DNA of 38,493 nucleotides from Anaeromonas gelatinilytica (GTDB lineage Bacteria; Bacillota; Clostridia; Tissierellales; SIT17). Numbering within the stretch: position 1 is the stretch's first letter; each line of letters starts with the position of its first letter. The translations under genes were made by a program, and so were the position numbers. Below are positions 7,391 to 16,800 of this stretch, in pieces. The notes beneath the pieces were generated by a model, which worked only from the letters and a program-made list of their open reading frames with translations, made no database searches and had not been told where the DNA came from. Location: assembly GCF_016820635.1 (NCBI RefSeq), contig NZ_WSFU01000039.1, positions 1-38,493 on the forward strand. The letters run 5' to 3'.

Positions 7391-8059
7391 GTGAATGAAG
7401 TCTCAGTATCTAATCAAAAAGAAATTGATAGATCTCCATTTAGCAATCCATTATTGTTAATTTTACTAATACCCATAATTAAAAATGTTTTCTCAAAAAA
7501 TAATAACTTTAGTCTAAAGATAAATGATTTTAAAAATATAAATATAACAAGAATATTGGATAAAGTAGATGTACTTATAAAAGTAGCTCCCTATCTTCCC
7601 TCTGACTTAATCAAGATCATAAATAAATATCTACCTCTATATGATAGATTAAGTAAAGCATTTATTGTAATGGAATTTTTCTCAAGATCAAGTATTGTAG
7701 CTCCTATTGTTGTTGCAAACGAATTAAATCCTAAGGAAAAAACTGATAGAGTATCTTATATCTTAAAAGAAGAACTACCTAAAAATGAATACCAAAAAAT
7801 AAGTCCATTTATTAATATAGCTACAAATCTTGACACGTATAAAGGAGTAATTAAATCTATAACTAATTTAAATAATGATGACAATACTTCTAATAATTTA
7901 AATAATATTATTAAAATCCTGGGACCATTATTAGGTCAAAGTGAAGAAAATATGGATAAAATGAATGAAATATTAAAAATGATAGAATTAATCAATCTAT
8001 TTGGTGATGATGATGATAAAAAATCTAACAACAATATTGATGAAGCTAAAGAAGAATAA
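7391..8059 (+). CDS. Unknown protein with acidic tail
   Basis: 222 residues from a GTG start placed seven bases after AAGGAGG. Residues 17-35 are strongly hydrophobic (FSNPLLLILLIPIIKNVF), either one membrane helix or an amphipathic anchor. The middle is helical with repeated hydrophobic segments (VLIKVAPYLPSDLIKII; KIILGPLLGQSEENM-like), and the C-terminus is acidic (GDDDDKK, IDEAKEE). I do not recognise a family. The neighbourhood of short hydrophobic and germination-related genes makes a sporulation role plausible but unproven. The 240 bases upstream contain no recognisable gene. Confidence 0.7.
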   Translation: MNEVSVSNQKEIDRSPFSNPLLLILLIPIIKNVFSKNNNFSLKINDFKNINITRILDKVDVLIKVAPYLPSDLIKIINKYLPLYDRLSKAFIVMEFFSRSSIVAPIVVANELNPKEKTDRVSYILKEELPKNEYQKISPFINIATNLDTYKGVIKSITNLNNDDNTSNNLNNIIKILGPLLGQSEENMDKMNEILKMIELINLFGDDDDKKSNNNIDEAKEE

Positions 8060-8138
8060 TTACATAAATTATAAGATCACAAGAATATTGCAATCTACAT
8101 AATACATATTAAATTAACCATTTTAAGGCGGTATTACC

Positions 8139-8255
8139 ATGTCAGCCAATGCTCTAGTACATTTTTTCAATTACTCTTGTGATAGTAGCCTATTATTTTT
8201 CTTTTTATTATTAGTTATACTATTCAATAATTGTAATAAAGGTTATCATTGCTAA
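8139..8255 (+). CDS. 38-residue hydrophobic small protein (YjcZ-like type)
   Basis: ATG at 8139 is preceded by AAGGCGG with seven bases spacing. The peptide begins MSANALVHFFNYSCDSS, continues with a run LLFFFLLLVILF forming a single membrane helix, and ends NNCNKGYHC. Tiny proteins with a polar, Cys/Gly-rich end around one Phe/Leu helix are common in endospore formers (YjcZ/CotX-like small spore proteins). The gene has its own Shine-Dalgarno site and an excellent terminator right after the stop, which supports real expression. Exact family uncertain. Confidence 0.6.
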   Translation: MSANALVHFFNYSCDSSLLFFFLLLVILFNNCNKGYHC

Positions 8256-8257
8256 TG

Positions 8258-8286
8258 CTTAAAACGAGGTTTTCCCTCGTTTTAAG
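8258..8286. terminator. Bidirectional terminator
   Basis: A 12-bp perfect stem (CTTAAAACGAGG, loop TTTTC, CCTCGTTTTAAG) lies between the convergent small gene and the pseudouridine synthase gene; the T-rich 3' arm serves the plus strand. Confidence 0.8.
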
Positions 8287-9180
8287 TTATTTACATCTAT
8301 CAATTAAATTTTTCATATCCTCTGGTAAATCTATTTTTAGTTCTACTTTTTTATTTTTCCTAGGTGTAATAAATTTTAAATAATAAGAATGTAAAGCTTG
8401 CCTATTTATTAATTCACTTTTTTCTCCATATAAACTATCTCCAATGATAGGATGATTTAAATATGATAAATGAACTCTAATTTGATGAGTTCTTCCTGTA
8501 ACAATCTTAAGTTCAACTATTGTATGATTTTTTATTCTATCTAATACTTTAAATTCTGTAACTGACTCTTTACCATTATTAGTTACAATATTTTTTATTC
8601 CATCTTTCTCTTTTCCTATAGGTAAATCTATTACATTTTCATCTTCTTCTATATTATTTTTTACAATAGCTATATATTTCTTTTCGATATTTTCTCTAAA
8701 TTGTTTAGCCATTTGTTGATGAGCATATGGATTTTTAGCAATTACTAAAATACCAGACGTATCTCTATCTAATCTATTAACTAATCTAACCTTTTTTTTA
8801 ATACCTTTTAAATCAAAATAATATTGTATGCCATTAACTAATGTACCATTGGGATGATTTACAGTAGGATGAACCAATATATTTGGAGGTTTATTTATAA
8901 TTAATAAGTCCAAATCTTCATATATAATATCCAATTTCATTTTTTCAGCTTTATATGAAGAATCTTCTTCTTCAAGATTTAAAGTAACTATATCCCCTTT
9001 ATTAACATAATACCTGTCTCCTAATAAATTACCATTTATATAAATACAATTTTGTTTAATTAGCTTTTTAAATAATCTAGATGATATCTCCACCTCTTCT
9101 TTTAAAAAATCTTTTACTTTTATTGTTTTCTTTTTTACTAATAAATTTATAATACTATCACTTTCTTTGGGTATACTCAT
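8287..9180 (-). CDS. RluA family pseudouridine synthase
   Basis: 297 residues. N-terminal S4 RNA-binding domain at about 20-70 (VKDFLKEEVEISSRLFKKLI...YINGN), then the catalytic domain with LVNRLDRDTSGILVIAKN near residue 140, where the first Asp after Leu is the nucleophile, and GRTHQIRVHLSYLNHPIIGD further on. These enzymes convert specific uridines in rRNA or tRNA to pseudouridine. Length and domain order match RluD/YlyB-type enzymes; which sites are modified cannot be inferred. Monocistronic, with AAGGAATG before the ATG, divergent from the NAD kinase gene. Confidence 0.92.
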   Translation of the reverse strand: MSIPKESDSIINLLVKKKTIKVKDFLKEEVEISSRLFKKLIKQNCIYINGNLLGDRYYVNKGDIVTLNLEEEDSSYKAEKMKLDIIYEDLDLLIINKPPNILVHPTVNHPNGTLVNGIQYYFDLKGIKKKVRLVNRLDRDTSGILVIAKNPYAHQQMAKQFRENIEKKYIAIVKNNIEEDENVIDLPIGKEKDGIKNIVTNNGKESVTEFKVLDRIKNHTIVELKIVTGRTHQIRVHLSYLNHPIIGDSLYGEKSELINRQALHSYYLKFITPRKNKKVELKIDLPEDMKNLIDRCK

Positions 9181-9275
9181 AATATCATTCCTTCTTATTT
9201 TTGTATATACTATTATTATATAATATAATAGCCCTATAAGTATAATTTTAATAGTTCTATTCAGGAGGTTAATAA

Positions 9276-10094
9276 ATGGAAATATTCACATACAAAAACA
9301 AAAAAATTAATATTATTTATAATAATGACAATGAATCATTTAATACTGCATCATTATTAAAAGAAAAACTAACAGAAAAAGGATATATTATACCCAAAAA
9401 ATATGATTATGATGCTATGATAAATATTTGTGTAGGTGGTGATGGAGCTTTTTTAAGAGCTGTACATGACTATGGATTTCCTGAAATCCCTTTTGTAGGA
9501 GTTAATACTGGTCATTTAGGTTTCTTTCAAGAAATCTCTCCAAATAACTTAGAAGAATTTATAAATGCTTTAGATAAACAAGATTTTACTATAGATTCAT
9601 TATACTTAGTAGAAGCTTTAGTTTGTACAAGAACAAGTTGTATTGAACTTATCGGAGTAAATGAAATAGTTGTAAAAGGAATTCAATCAAAAACTATTCA
9701 TTTAAATATATCAATCAATGATACATACTTAGAAAGGTTTAGTGGTGATGGAGTTATTATATCAACACCTATGGGAAGTAGTGCATATAACTTTTCAGCT
9801 GGTGGTAGTATTGTATACCCTACCCTAGGTGTATTACAATTAACTCCATTAGCTCCTATTAATTCAAAGGTTTATCGCTCATTAACTACTAGTGCAATTA
9901 TTCCTATAAATATGATTGTAAACCTATCTCCTGAATATAGAGATGAAAATTCAATTCTAATTGTAGTAGATGGTAAACAACATAAATATGAAAATATTGT
10001 TGAAATTAATCTTAAGATTTCAGATATGAAATTACAACTTCTTAATTTAGGAAAACATAATTTTTGGAGTAATGTTAGAAACAAATTCTTATAA
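9276..10094 (+). CDS. nadK: NAD kinase
   Basis: 272 residues. The ATP/NAD kinase signature GGDG is at residues 54-57 (ICVGGDGAFLRAV), followed by GVNTGHLGF, NEIVVKG and the second conserved block FSGDGVIISTPMGSSAYNFSAGG. It phosphorylates NAD to NADP in the cytoplasm. Length fits bacterial enzymes. AGGAGG lies just upstream of the ATG. It stands alone with a terminator at 10099-10119. It is the only clearly canonical pyridine-nucleotide enzyme near the odd NMN adenylyltransferase-like protein at 13.9-18.8 kb. Confidence 0.93.
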   Translation: MEIFTYKNKKINIIYNNDNESFNTASLLKEKLTEKGYIIPKKYDYDAMINICVGGDGAFLRAVHDYGFPEIPFVGVNTGHLGFFQEISPNNLEEFINALDKQDFTIDSLYLVEALVCTRTSCIELIGVNEIVVKGIQSKTIHLNISINDTYLERFSGDGVIISTPMGSSAYNFSAGGSIVYPTLGVLQLTPLAPINSKVYRSLTTSAIIPINMIVNLSPEYRDENSILIVVDGKQHKYENIVEINLKISDMKLQLLNLGKHNFWSNVRNKFL

Positions 10095-10098
10095 AACC

Positions 10099-10119
10099 AA
10101 AACTCCATTATGGAGTTTT
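10099..10119. terminator. Terminator shared by nadK and the convergent gene
   Basis: AAAACTCCA - TTA - TGGAGTTTT, a 9-bp stem with T-rich tail on both strands. The loop TTA is the complement of the stop codon of the phospholipase-like gene, so the hairpin covers that gene's last codons. Confidence 0.8.
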
Positions 10120-10809
10120 TAAATCTCTTAAAAACATTAACATGCATCCAGCTGTAGTTCTTTGTGCTAAAGGCAAAGCACATTTAGTAATTTTATAATA
10201 TTTTTCTCTAGAATTATTGATGTTTTTATATTTTGCATATGTCTTTAAAGCAATTTTGCCATTAAATTTAACATAACTATCTAATTTTTTAAATTTAATT
10301 GGTTTTTCATTTGTCCTAAACTCCTTCACTATATCATAAGTAAGTTTCACAAAATTTTCATATTGTCTATGGCTATCTAATAATCTAATATTTACGTGTT
10401 GAGGTATAGTCATATCTTGAATTATATGAACAGTTGCTCCTAGAAAAAACATACTCCTACTCTTATATCCTTTTTCCCAATAAAACAAAGCTTTCTTATA
10501 ATATCTACGTGTTAAAATTCTAGCATTTAAATGGCCAAACATTCCTCTACGCTTTACTAAACTATAAAAATGATTTATACTTTTAAAATCTTGATCTGCC
10601 CATACAACTCCTCTATTCATCTCTTCTAAATAATGATTATATAATTCAAATTCTTTCATATAATCATTATTAGCTAAAAGCTTTAAAGCTTGATAATTTA
10701 TAAATCTATGAACTTGACATTCTGTTTTTATTATTTTTTTCTTAAAAGGATTTAAAATCCATAATATAGATTTAAAAGCCTTACCATAATATTTTTCAAA
10801 ATTTTTCAT
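10108..10809 (-). CDS. Zinc-dependent phospholipase C-like protein, no signal peptide
   Basis: 233 residues. Eight of the metal ligands known from Bacillus cereus phospholipase C / alpha-toxin can be placed: H34, D72 (WADQD), H80 (SINHFY), H128 and D132 (VHIIQDMTIPQH), H138, H147 and E151 (SHRQYE). The spacing 4, 6 and 4 between the later ligands is the same as in the secreted enzyme. The secreted forms use the amino group and carbonyl of the mature N-terminal Trp as another ligand; here the N-terminus is basic and not a signal peptide (MKNFEKYYGKAFK), so it is presumably intracellular or deposited in spores. Substrate may be phospholipid or another phosphodiester. The neighbour genes are germination genes. 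Confidence 0.75.
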   Translation of the reverse strand: MKNFEKYYGKAFKSILWILNPFKKKIIKTECQVHRFINYQALKLLANNDYMKEFELYNHYLEEMNRGVVWADQDFKSINHFYSLVKRRGMFGHLNARILTRRYYKKALFYWEKGYKSRSMFFLGATVHIIQDMTIPQHVNIRLLDSHRQYENFVKLTYDIVKEFRTNEKPIKFKKLDSYVKFNGKIALKTYAKYKNINNSREKYYKITKCALPLAQRTTAGCMLMFLRDLKTP

Positions 10810-10910
10810 GCTATCATCCTCTTTATTCTATATATATATAATACCCAAAACAACATAAAAAAAAGAAGTAAAATTGATTTAAAATAAATAAAATTTTATT
10901 CTAAATAAAA

Positions 10911-10933
10911 AGGAAGGTGAAAATCACCTTCCT
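10911..10933 (-). terminator. Terminator of gerQ-like gene
   Basis: AGGAAGGTGA - AAA - TCACCTTCCT: a 10-bp perfect stem overlapping the last codons of the GerQ-like gene. On the minus strand the stem is followed by TTTTTATTTAGAATAAAATTTT, with a T run. Confidence 0.8.
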
Positions 10934-11291
10934 ATCTTAAAACTCTTACAAATTTAATTGAATATAAATCTGCTATTTGATAATCATCACTTTCTGGTTC
11001 CTGTAGTACTATATAATCTACACCTACATCCAATAAATACCCTGATCTATCCATAAATGTATTAGTCCCCATTAGAAAATCAACTCTTACAAATTGACCT
11101 ATTAATGTATTAAGATATCCTTGTAAATATTCTCTATCTGTTATTACTGGTGGCATTTCTGGTCTTGGCCTATCGGGTCTAGGTACCTCAGGTGCCGGCG
11201 TTGGCATATCAATTCTCTGCTGATTATTCGAATTATCTGAAATTAAATAATCATCATATGACATATTTGAATTATTACTATTTGGATACAT
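10932..11291 (-). CDS. gerQ: GerQ-like spore coat protein
   Basis: 119 residues starting MYPNSNNSNMSYDDY, chosen because AAGGAGGT sits just before this ATG. The N-terminal half is disordered, Asn-, Gln- and Pro-rich (PTPAPEVPRPDRPRPEMPP). The C-terminal domain (YLQGYLNTLIGQFVRVDF, then SGYLLDVGVDYIVLQEP and SIKFVRV) is the GerQ fold. In Bacillus, GerQ is a spore coat protein needed to hold the cortex-lytic enzyme CwlJ in place and is crosslinked by transglutaminase. The cwlJ-like gene lies about 100 bases upstream on the same strand, as in other spore formers, which strongly supports the call. Confidence 0.8.
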   Translation of the reverse strand: MYPNSNNSNMSYDDYLISDNSNNQQRIDMPTPAPEVPRPDRPRPEMPPVITDREYLQGYLNTLIGQFVRVDFLMGTNTFMDRSGYLLDVGVDYIVLQEPESDDYQIADLYSIKFVRVLR

Positions 11292-11390
11292 TTTATACCT
11301 CCTTATCTTTATAAAACAACTCACAATTTTAATACTCAAATCTTCTAAGTAAAAATCAAATCATAATTAAATTTATAAATAAAAGATTAT

Positions 11391-11834
11391 TTATGTTTCA
11401 CTATATAAATCAGTAGGATCAAAAAAACAATGTTTTCTTATCCTGGTATTTAGCTCTCCTGTTCTATTTATTGGAAAATAATATGGACAACTAGGTTGAA
11501 ATGGATTCATATACCATAGGGATTTAACTATATTCCATTGCTTATTGCCAGCAAGGGCCCAATCAGCAATATCATAATGAATTTGTTCTGGTGGTGCAGC
11601 CCATATTGTTTGAGGATTTCTTCTTCCACCAATTACATTTCTTACACAATCAAATTGACCTTCCTGATATATTACATTTCTTAAATTACCTTGATTAACT
11701 CTTTGATATTCTCCATAAGGAACATGAACTCTATTCATGACTACCGTTGCCACTGCCCTCATTCCAGTGTCTCCTTCTCCCCCTGCCTCACAATTTATAA
11801 TTCGAGCTAATAATTCTCTTGCAGACATTGGCAT
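11391..11834 (-). CDS. cwlJ: Spore cortex-lytic cell wall hydrolase CwlJ
   Basis: 147 residues made almost entirely of the SleB/CwlJ hydrolase domain: LLARIINCEAGGEGDTGMRA and VATVVMNRVHVPYG carry the conserved catalytic Glu region, followed by GQFDCV and a C-terminal YYFPINRTGELNTRI. There is no signal peptide and no peptidoglycan-binding domain, which distinguishes CwlJ from SleB. CwlJ degrades spore cortex peptidoglycan during germination and depends on GerQ, encoded just downstream. GAGGG precedes the ATG. A mother-cell sigma promoter is expected upstream, but I could not pick one with confidence. Confidence 0.85.
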   Translation of the reverse strand: MPMSARELLARIINCEAGGEGDTGMRAVATVVMNRVHVPYGEYQRVNQGNLRNVIYQEGQFDCVRNVIGGRRNPQTIWAAPPEQIHYDIADWALAGNKQWNIVKSLWYMNPFQPSCPYYFPINRTGELNTRIRKHCFFDPTDLYSET

Positions 11835-12039
11835 TCTAATCCCTCCTATCTAACTAATATTAGTATATTTATTTATAGTGAAACTTGATACAAAAATTTT
11901 TATAGAATAATCATTTTTAATGTCTTTTGATATTAATTACTTTAGCAATTAAAAATTAATTATATATTTAAAAAATAGTTCTAACTAATATTCAATTCAA
12001 AATATAATATATTATTAATATTATTAGGAGGTATATTTG

Positions 12040-13755
12040 ATGATTCAAAATAACAATCCTTCAAAAGAAGAACGTTATTTATTATTAGAAGAAGTCTTAA
12101 AAGAAGATGGTAGAGAAGAAGATTTAAAAAACATTATTAAGTATCTTAGCCCTCCTCCTGATATAACAACTATTGCTCCACCAGGATCATTTAAAAATAT
12201 AAAAGTAGGCATAATAGGTGGAGGATTATCAGGACTCGCATCAGCTGTAGAATTAAGAAAATTAGGATATGATATAACAGTTTTTGAATCTTCTAATAGA
12301 ATAGGTGGTAGAGTTTATACTCATTATTTTGATAAAGATAAATCATTATATGGAGAACTCGGTGCTATGAGAATTCCAATTTCTCATGAAACTACATGGT
12401 ACTATATAGATAAATTTAACCTTAATACTAGACCTTTTATTCAGTCAAATAAAAATACTTTTTTATATGCCCAGGGAGTCCGAATTAGAGCCAAAGAGAG
12501 TAATATCCAAAAATATTTTTATCCATTATTTAATCTCCCATATAGTGAAAGAAATCTACCTTTTTCTTATTTCTTCAATCAAGCATATACTAAAAAACTA
12601 CTCAGTATACCATCTGAAGAAAGAATTCAATTAATAACTAGCTTACCAAAATATACAAGAGAAATTTTAGATTTAGATAATCTTAGTAATAGAGATGCTT
12701 ATGAAATAGAAAATATTTCTGAAAATGCAATTAACTTAATTCAAGCCATTACTCCATTAGAAAGAGGAATGTTTTATAATAATCTAATTGAAACATTAAG
12801 CGAAGAATATGTTGCAGCCTTCTCTATTCTATATGAAATTATAGGAGGATTACATAAACTTCCAGAAGCTTTATTTGAAACTACAATTGCTAATAATTCT
12901 TTTTATTATTCTGATATACCTAAACAAGATTTAGGAACAATTCAATGGAAATTTAATTCTTTAGTTAATTGTATATATTCTAAAGGTAACAAAAGAATAA
13001 TAAACTATTTTAATAATAATGAATCTTACAATGATGCTTTTGACTTAATCATATGTGCTATACCATTCTCAAGTCTAAGAAATGTTGATATATATCCAAA
13101 ATTCTCTAATAGAAAAATGCAAGCAATCCGTCAATTAAACTATGCTCCATTACAAAAATCTATAATACTTTTTGAAGATAGATTCTGGGAATTTGATACT
13201 CCAGAAGGAGGAATTATAGGCGGAGGTTCTTCTACTGATTTGCCTATTGGTCATATATGGTATCCATCAGATCATGCCCAATGTGTGGATACAAACTTTA
13301 AACCTAATTATAACTATCTTTATAGATCACCTATGAATAAGTGGAAATTAAAAAAAGAATGTACTCCTTATGAAAAAGGTGTATTAACAGCTAGCTATAA
13401 TGCAGGTTTAGATAGTACTAGGCTAGGTAACCTTAATAAACCTGTAAGAGACTACAAATTACTACGTCAAGTAGAAATAGTACATGGATTTCCTCCTGGA
13501 TATTTAGATAATCTAGTTCTTGATATAAAAACTATTAATTGGAATAGAAAATCATTTTACCTAGGAGGTGTATGTAACATGAATCCTAGCCAAAAAAGAA
13601 TTTATTCCTATAATATAACTCTACCTGAGTTAAACAATACAATATTCTTTGCAGGAGAACATATATCATCTACTCATGGTTGGATGCAAGGAGCATTATT
13701 AACTGGTATGAATGCAGCAAATTCAATTGCATACCAATCATTAAAAATGAAATAA
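12040..13755 (+). CDS. FAD-dependent amine oxidase family protein
   Basis: 571 residues; the ATG at 12040 is seven bases after AGGAGGT (a TTG one codon earlier is less likely). An N-terminal extension of 50 residues precedes the FAD Rossmann motif VGIIGGGLSGLASAVEL with the adenosine-binding Glu in VFES and the GG doublet RIGGRVY. The C-terminal FAD motif FFAGEHISSTHGWMQGALL is intact. This is the monoamine/L-amino-acid oxidase fold, which oxidises amines or amino acids, here in an anaerobe. No signal peptide. It lies 118 bases upstream of the giant nucleotidyltransferase gene but is separated from it by a 52-bp palindromic terminator. Substrate unknown. Confidence 0.88.
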   Translation: MIQNNNPSKEERYLLLEEVLKEDGREEDLKNIIKYLSPPPDITTIAPPGSFKNIKVGIIGGGLSGLASAVELRKLGYDITVFESSNRIGGRVYTHYFDKDKSLYGELGAMRIPISHETTWYYIDKFNLNTRPFIQSNKNTFLYAQGVRIRAKESNIQKYFYPLFNLPYSERNLPFSYFFNQAYTKKLLSIPSEERIQLITSLPKYTREILDLDNLSNRDAYEIENISENAINLIQAITPLERGMFYNNLIETLSEEYVAAFSILYEIIGGLHKLPEALFETTIANNSFYYSDIPKQDLGTIQWKFNSLVNCIYSKGNKRIINYFNNNESYNDAFDLIICAIPFSSLRNVDIYPKFSNRKMQAIRQLNYAPLQKSIILFEDRFWEFDTPEGGIIGGGSSTDLPIGHIWYPSDHAQCVDTNFKPNYNYLYRSPMNKWKLKKECTPYEKGVLTASYNAGLDSTRLGNLNKPVRDYKLLRQVEIVHGFPPGYLDNLVLDIKTINWNRKSFYLGGVCNMNPSQKRIYSYNITLPELNNTIFFAGEHISSTHGWMQGALLTGMNAANSIAYQSLKMK

Positions 13756-13802
13756 TATAGATAAACACCATTGAATATTCAATGGTGTTTATCTATATTA
13801 TT
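13751..13802. terminator. Perfect 52-bp palindrome acting as terminator
   Basis: Every base from 13751 to 13802 pairs with its mirror position around 13776/13777 (central GAATATTC). The palindrome includes the stop codon of the amine oxidase gene (13753-13755). As RNA it would form a very long hairpin with A/T-rich ends on both sides, a bidirectional terminator. The absence of any loop distinguishes it from ordinary terminators. Confidence 0.85.
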
Positions 13803-13873
13803 AGGGTAACTATATAGAAAAGTAATTTTAAGTATTATATAATGAATTAAGACACAGAATTAGGAGGTATTAT

Positions 13874-16800
13874 ATGAACAATTCAGCATTATGGAATCTT
13901 TATACAAAAATATCTAATAAAATACTAAATCTAAATGATATAAAAGAAATGAAGGATAAATCTTTATCTAAGCATATAAAGATTTATTTAAGAAAGGATA
14001 TATTTTTAGAGAAACTAAAAATAATGATTAATTCTGAAGATCTTAGTACCAATGCTACTTTTGATCTTATATCTCCTTTAATTCAAATATTTGATAATAA
14101 AGAAAAAAATGAATGGTTACATTACTTTTATAACTATTTATTGAGTAAATCTTTTCCTAAAGCCGTAAAAATACAATTATTAGATAAATATAAGCTTCCT
14201 TCAGAAATTTTTATTACTACTTTTAGAGTATTAACTGATTATGAAATAAATAATAAGAATCGTCTACCTGATAGTAGATATCCTATGAATTTTATTAGTG
14301 ATTCAGAAATAAAAAATTTAAATATAACATCTGAATACAAAAGATTCAAAAAAACTTTTAAAAAAAATTATATATATGAGTTAATGAAACTTCATCAAGA
14401 TATAACTGGACATACTACATTAAATCATGTTACTGGTGTTCATTATCTAGCTATGCATATTTCTAAACAACTATACAAATTAAATCTACCTGTAGATTTA
14501 GGTAGAGTTTCTGGAGCTGCTGCTGGACATGATATTGGTAAATATGGATGTAAAGGTGAAGAATTAAAGAGAGTTCCTTATCTACATTATTTTTATACTG
14601 ATCAATGGTTTAAAAATAATAATCTTGAATATATAGGACATATTGCTACAAATCATTCTACTTGGGATTTAGAGCTAGAAAATCTTCCAATAGAATCATT
14701 GATATTAATTTACTCTGATTTTAGAGTTAAAAATAAGATGTATAATAACAAAAGTAGAATGCATATATACTCCTTAAAAGATTCTTTTGATGTTATATTA
14801 AGTAAATTAGACGATGTAGATGAAAAAAAAGAAAAACGATATACAAAAGTTTATGGAAAATTAAAAGATTTTGAAAACTACATGATTGATTTAGGGATAA
14901 GTATTGATACTACAATTCCAGGACCTAATCCTGTTGACAAAAGATATTATGCACTTATGAACAAAGAAGATATAGTTGACAATTTAAAATATAGAGCAAT
15001 AGAGCACAATATTTACCTAATGAATAAACTTAAAAGCGAATCTTCATTAAGTTCTATTTTAGAAATTGCTCGTAGTGAAAATGATTGGAAAAAATTAAGA
15101 GGTTATTTAAATATATTTGAAGAATACTCAACTTACTTAACTCAAAAACAAAAACTTATAACATTAAAATTCCTTTATGAACTGCTTATCCATAAAGAAG
15201 AAGATATTAGAAAACAAAGTGCCGAATTAATTGGTGCATTAATCGCAATGTATGATGAAGAATATAGAAAAGAAGTTCCCAATGATATAAAACAAAAAAA
15301 TTCCGAACTTACTAGTTACGAACTACTAGATAATTATATCAATCTTATTCTATATCCTGATCATAAAATATTGGATGTTCATAAAAGATGGATTGGATAT
15401 AGTTTAAGAATTTTAATGAAATCTATTCTATCCTATTGTCGTGATATCCAAAGAAAAAACTTTAGAAACATTTTATTAAAATATTATTCCCATGCTTTAA
15501 ATGAAAACGAAGATGTCCAATTTTATTTATTACAAACAGTTAAATATATTCCCTTTGATAAAGGTAATGAAGAACCATTAAATAAAATGTTTGACTTTAT
15601 ATTATTAATGCTAAATAGTAATAATCCTGAAATAAGATTATCTGCTTTAGAAAGAGTTTATAACTTGTTATTTAGAATAAGAGAAAACTCTAAATTTACA
15701 GAGAATCTAATCAAAATGATGAGTAACAATGTAATAGCCTCTGAAATCCCTGCAGAAAATTTTTTGAAATTTAAAATGGCTAGAAAATTAAACTTAGAAC
15801 TAAATATAATAGAGCATTACAAAAAATATTATGAAGATGATTTTGCTAAAAACTCTGAAATATTTCTTAAAAATTTAAAAACTGCTACGGATTGGATCAC
15901 TAAAAAAATTCATATAGAATTATTGCTAGAAAATGTAATTCAAAATACTGATAAAAATATCATTCATACAGCTATGCATTTTACTAATTTAATAAAAGTA
16001 AGTGCTGTTGAAAATGTAAGGAACCACGCAGGAGAAGCATTACTAAAAATATTTCCTTTTTTATCATTAGATCAGAGAAATGATGTAACTATAGAATTAT
16101 TAAGAGCCTTAGAAATTCAAGGATATCATTTTACAAAATATATTCCTGATTATTTAGGTCAATTAATATTGTATTTACAGCCTACAGAACTAGATGAATT
16201 AATAGAAGATTTCATTGAAAAAATTAAATCTTCTAATACACAAATACAGTTTTTAATATTAAAAACTGTAGGAGTAACTATACAAAATTATTCAAATTAT
16301 AATAATATTTTTTCAGAAGAAAAAACAATTTATAAAAGTAGATTCTTAAAATTATTAGGTGTATTATTAAATGGATTAGCAAGTTATGATATGCAAGTTA
16401 AACAAGAAAGTTTCAGAATAATAGGTTCTGAAATATTTGGATCAGAAATAATAACAATGAAAGAAAAACATAATATTTTTAAATTAATCAGCAAAAAAAT
16501 ATTAACACTTTTGCCATCAAAAGATGAGAATGAATTATGGTTTTTAAATAATGCTGCATCTTTGAATAATATATATAGATTTATATCTGACTATACTTTT
16601 TCAAATGGAAAAATTCAAATTCAGCCAAAAGAAAAGATTGCTTTTTTTCCTGGTACATTTGATCCATTCTCTCTAAGTCATAAAGAAATAGCTAAAAAAA
16701 TTAGTAACTTGGGTTTTGAAGTTTATTTACAAGTAGATGAATTTTCTTGGTCAAAACGTACTCAGCCCCATAAAATCAGAAGAAAAATAATAGATATGAG

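Noticed and set aside
13751-13802. Palindrome as insertion sequence end or CRISPR-like repeat
   Set aside because: No transposase, target duplication or spaced repeat is present, and similar but unrelated palindromes follow other genes, which fits terminators.
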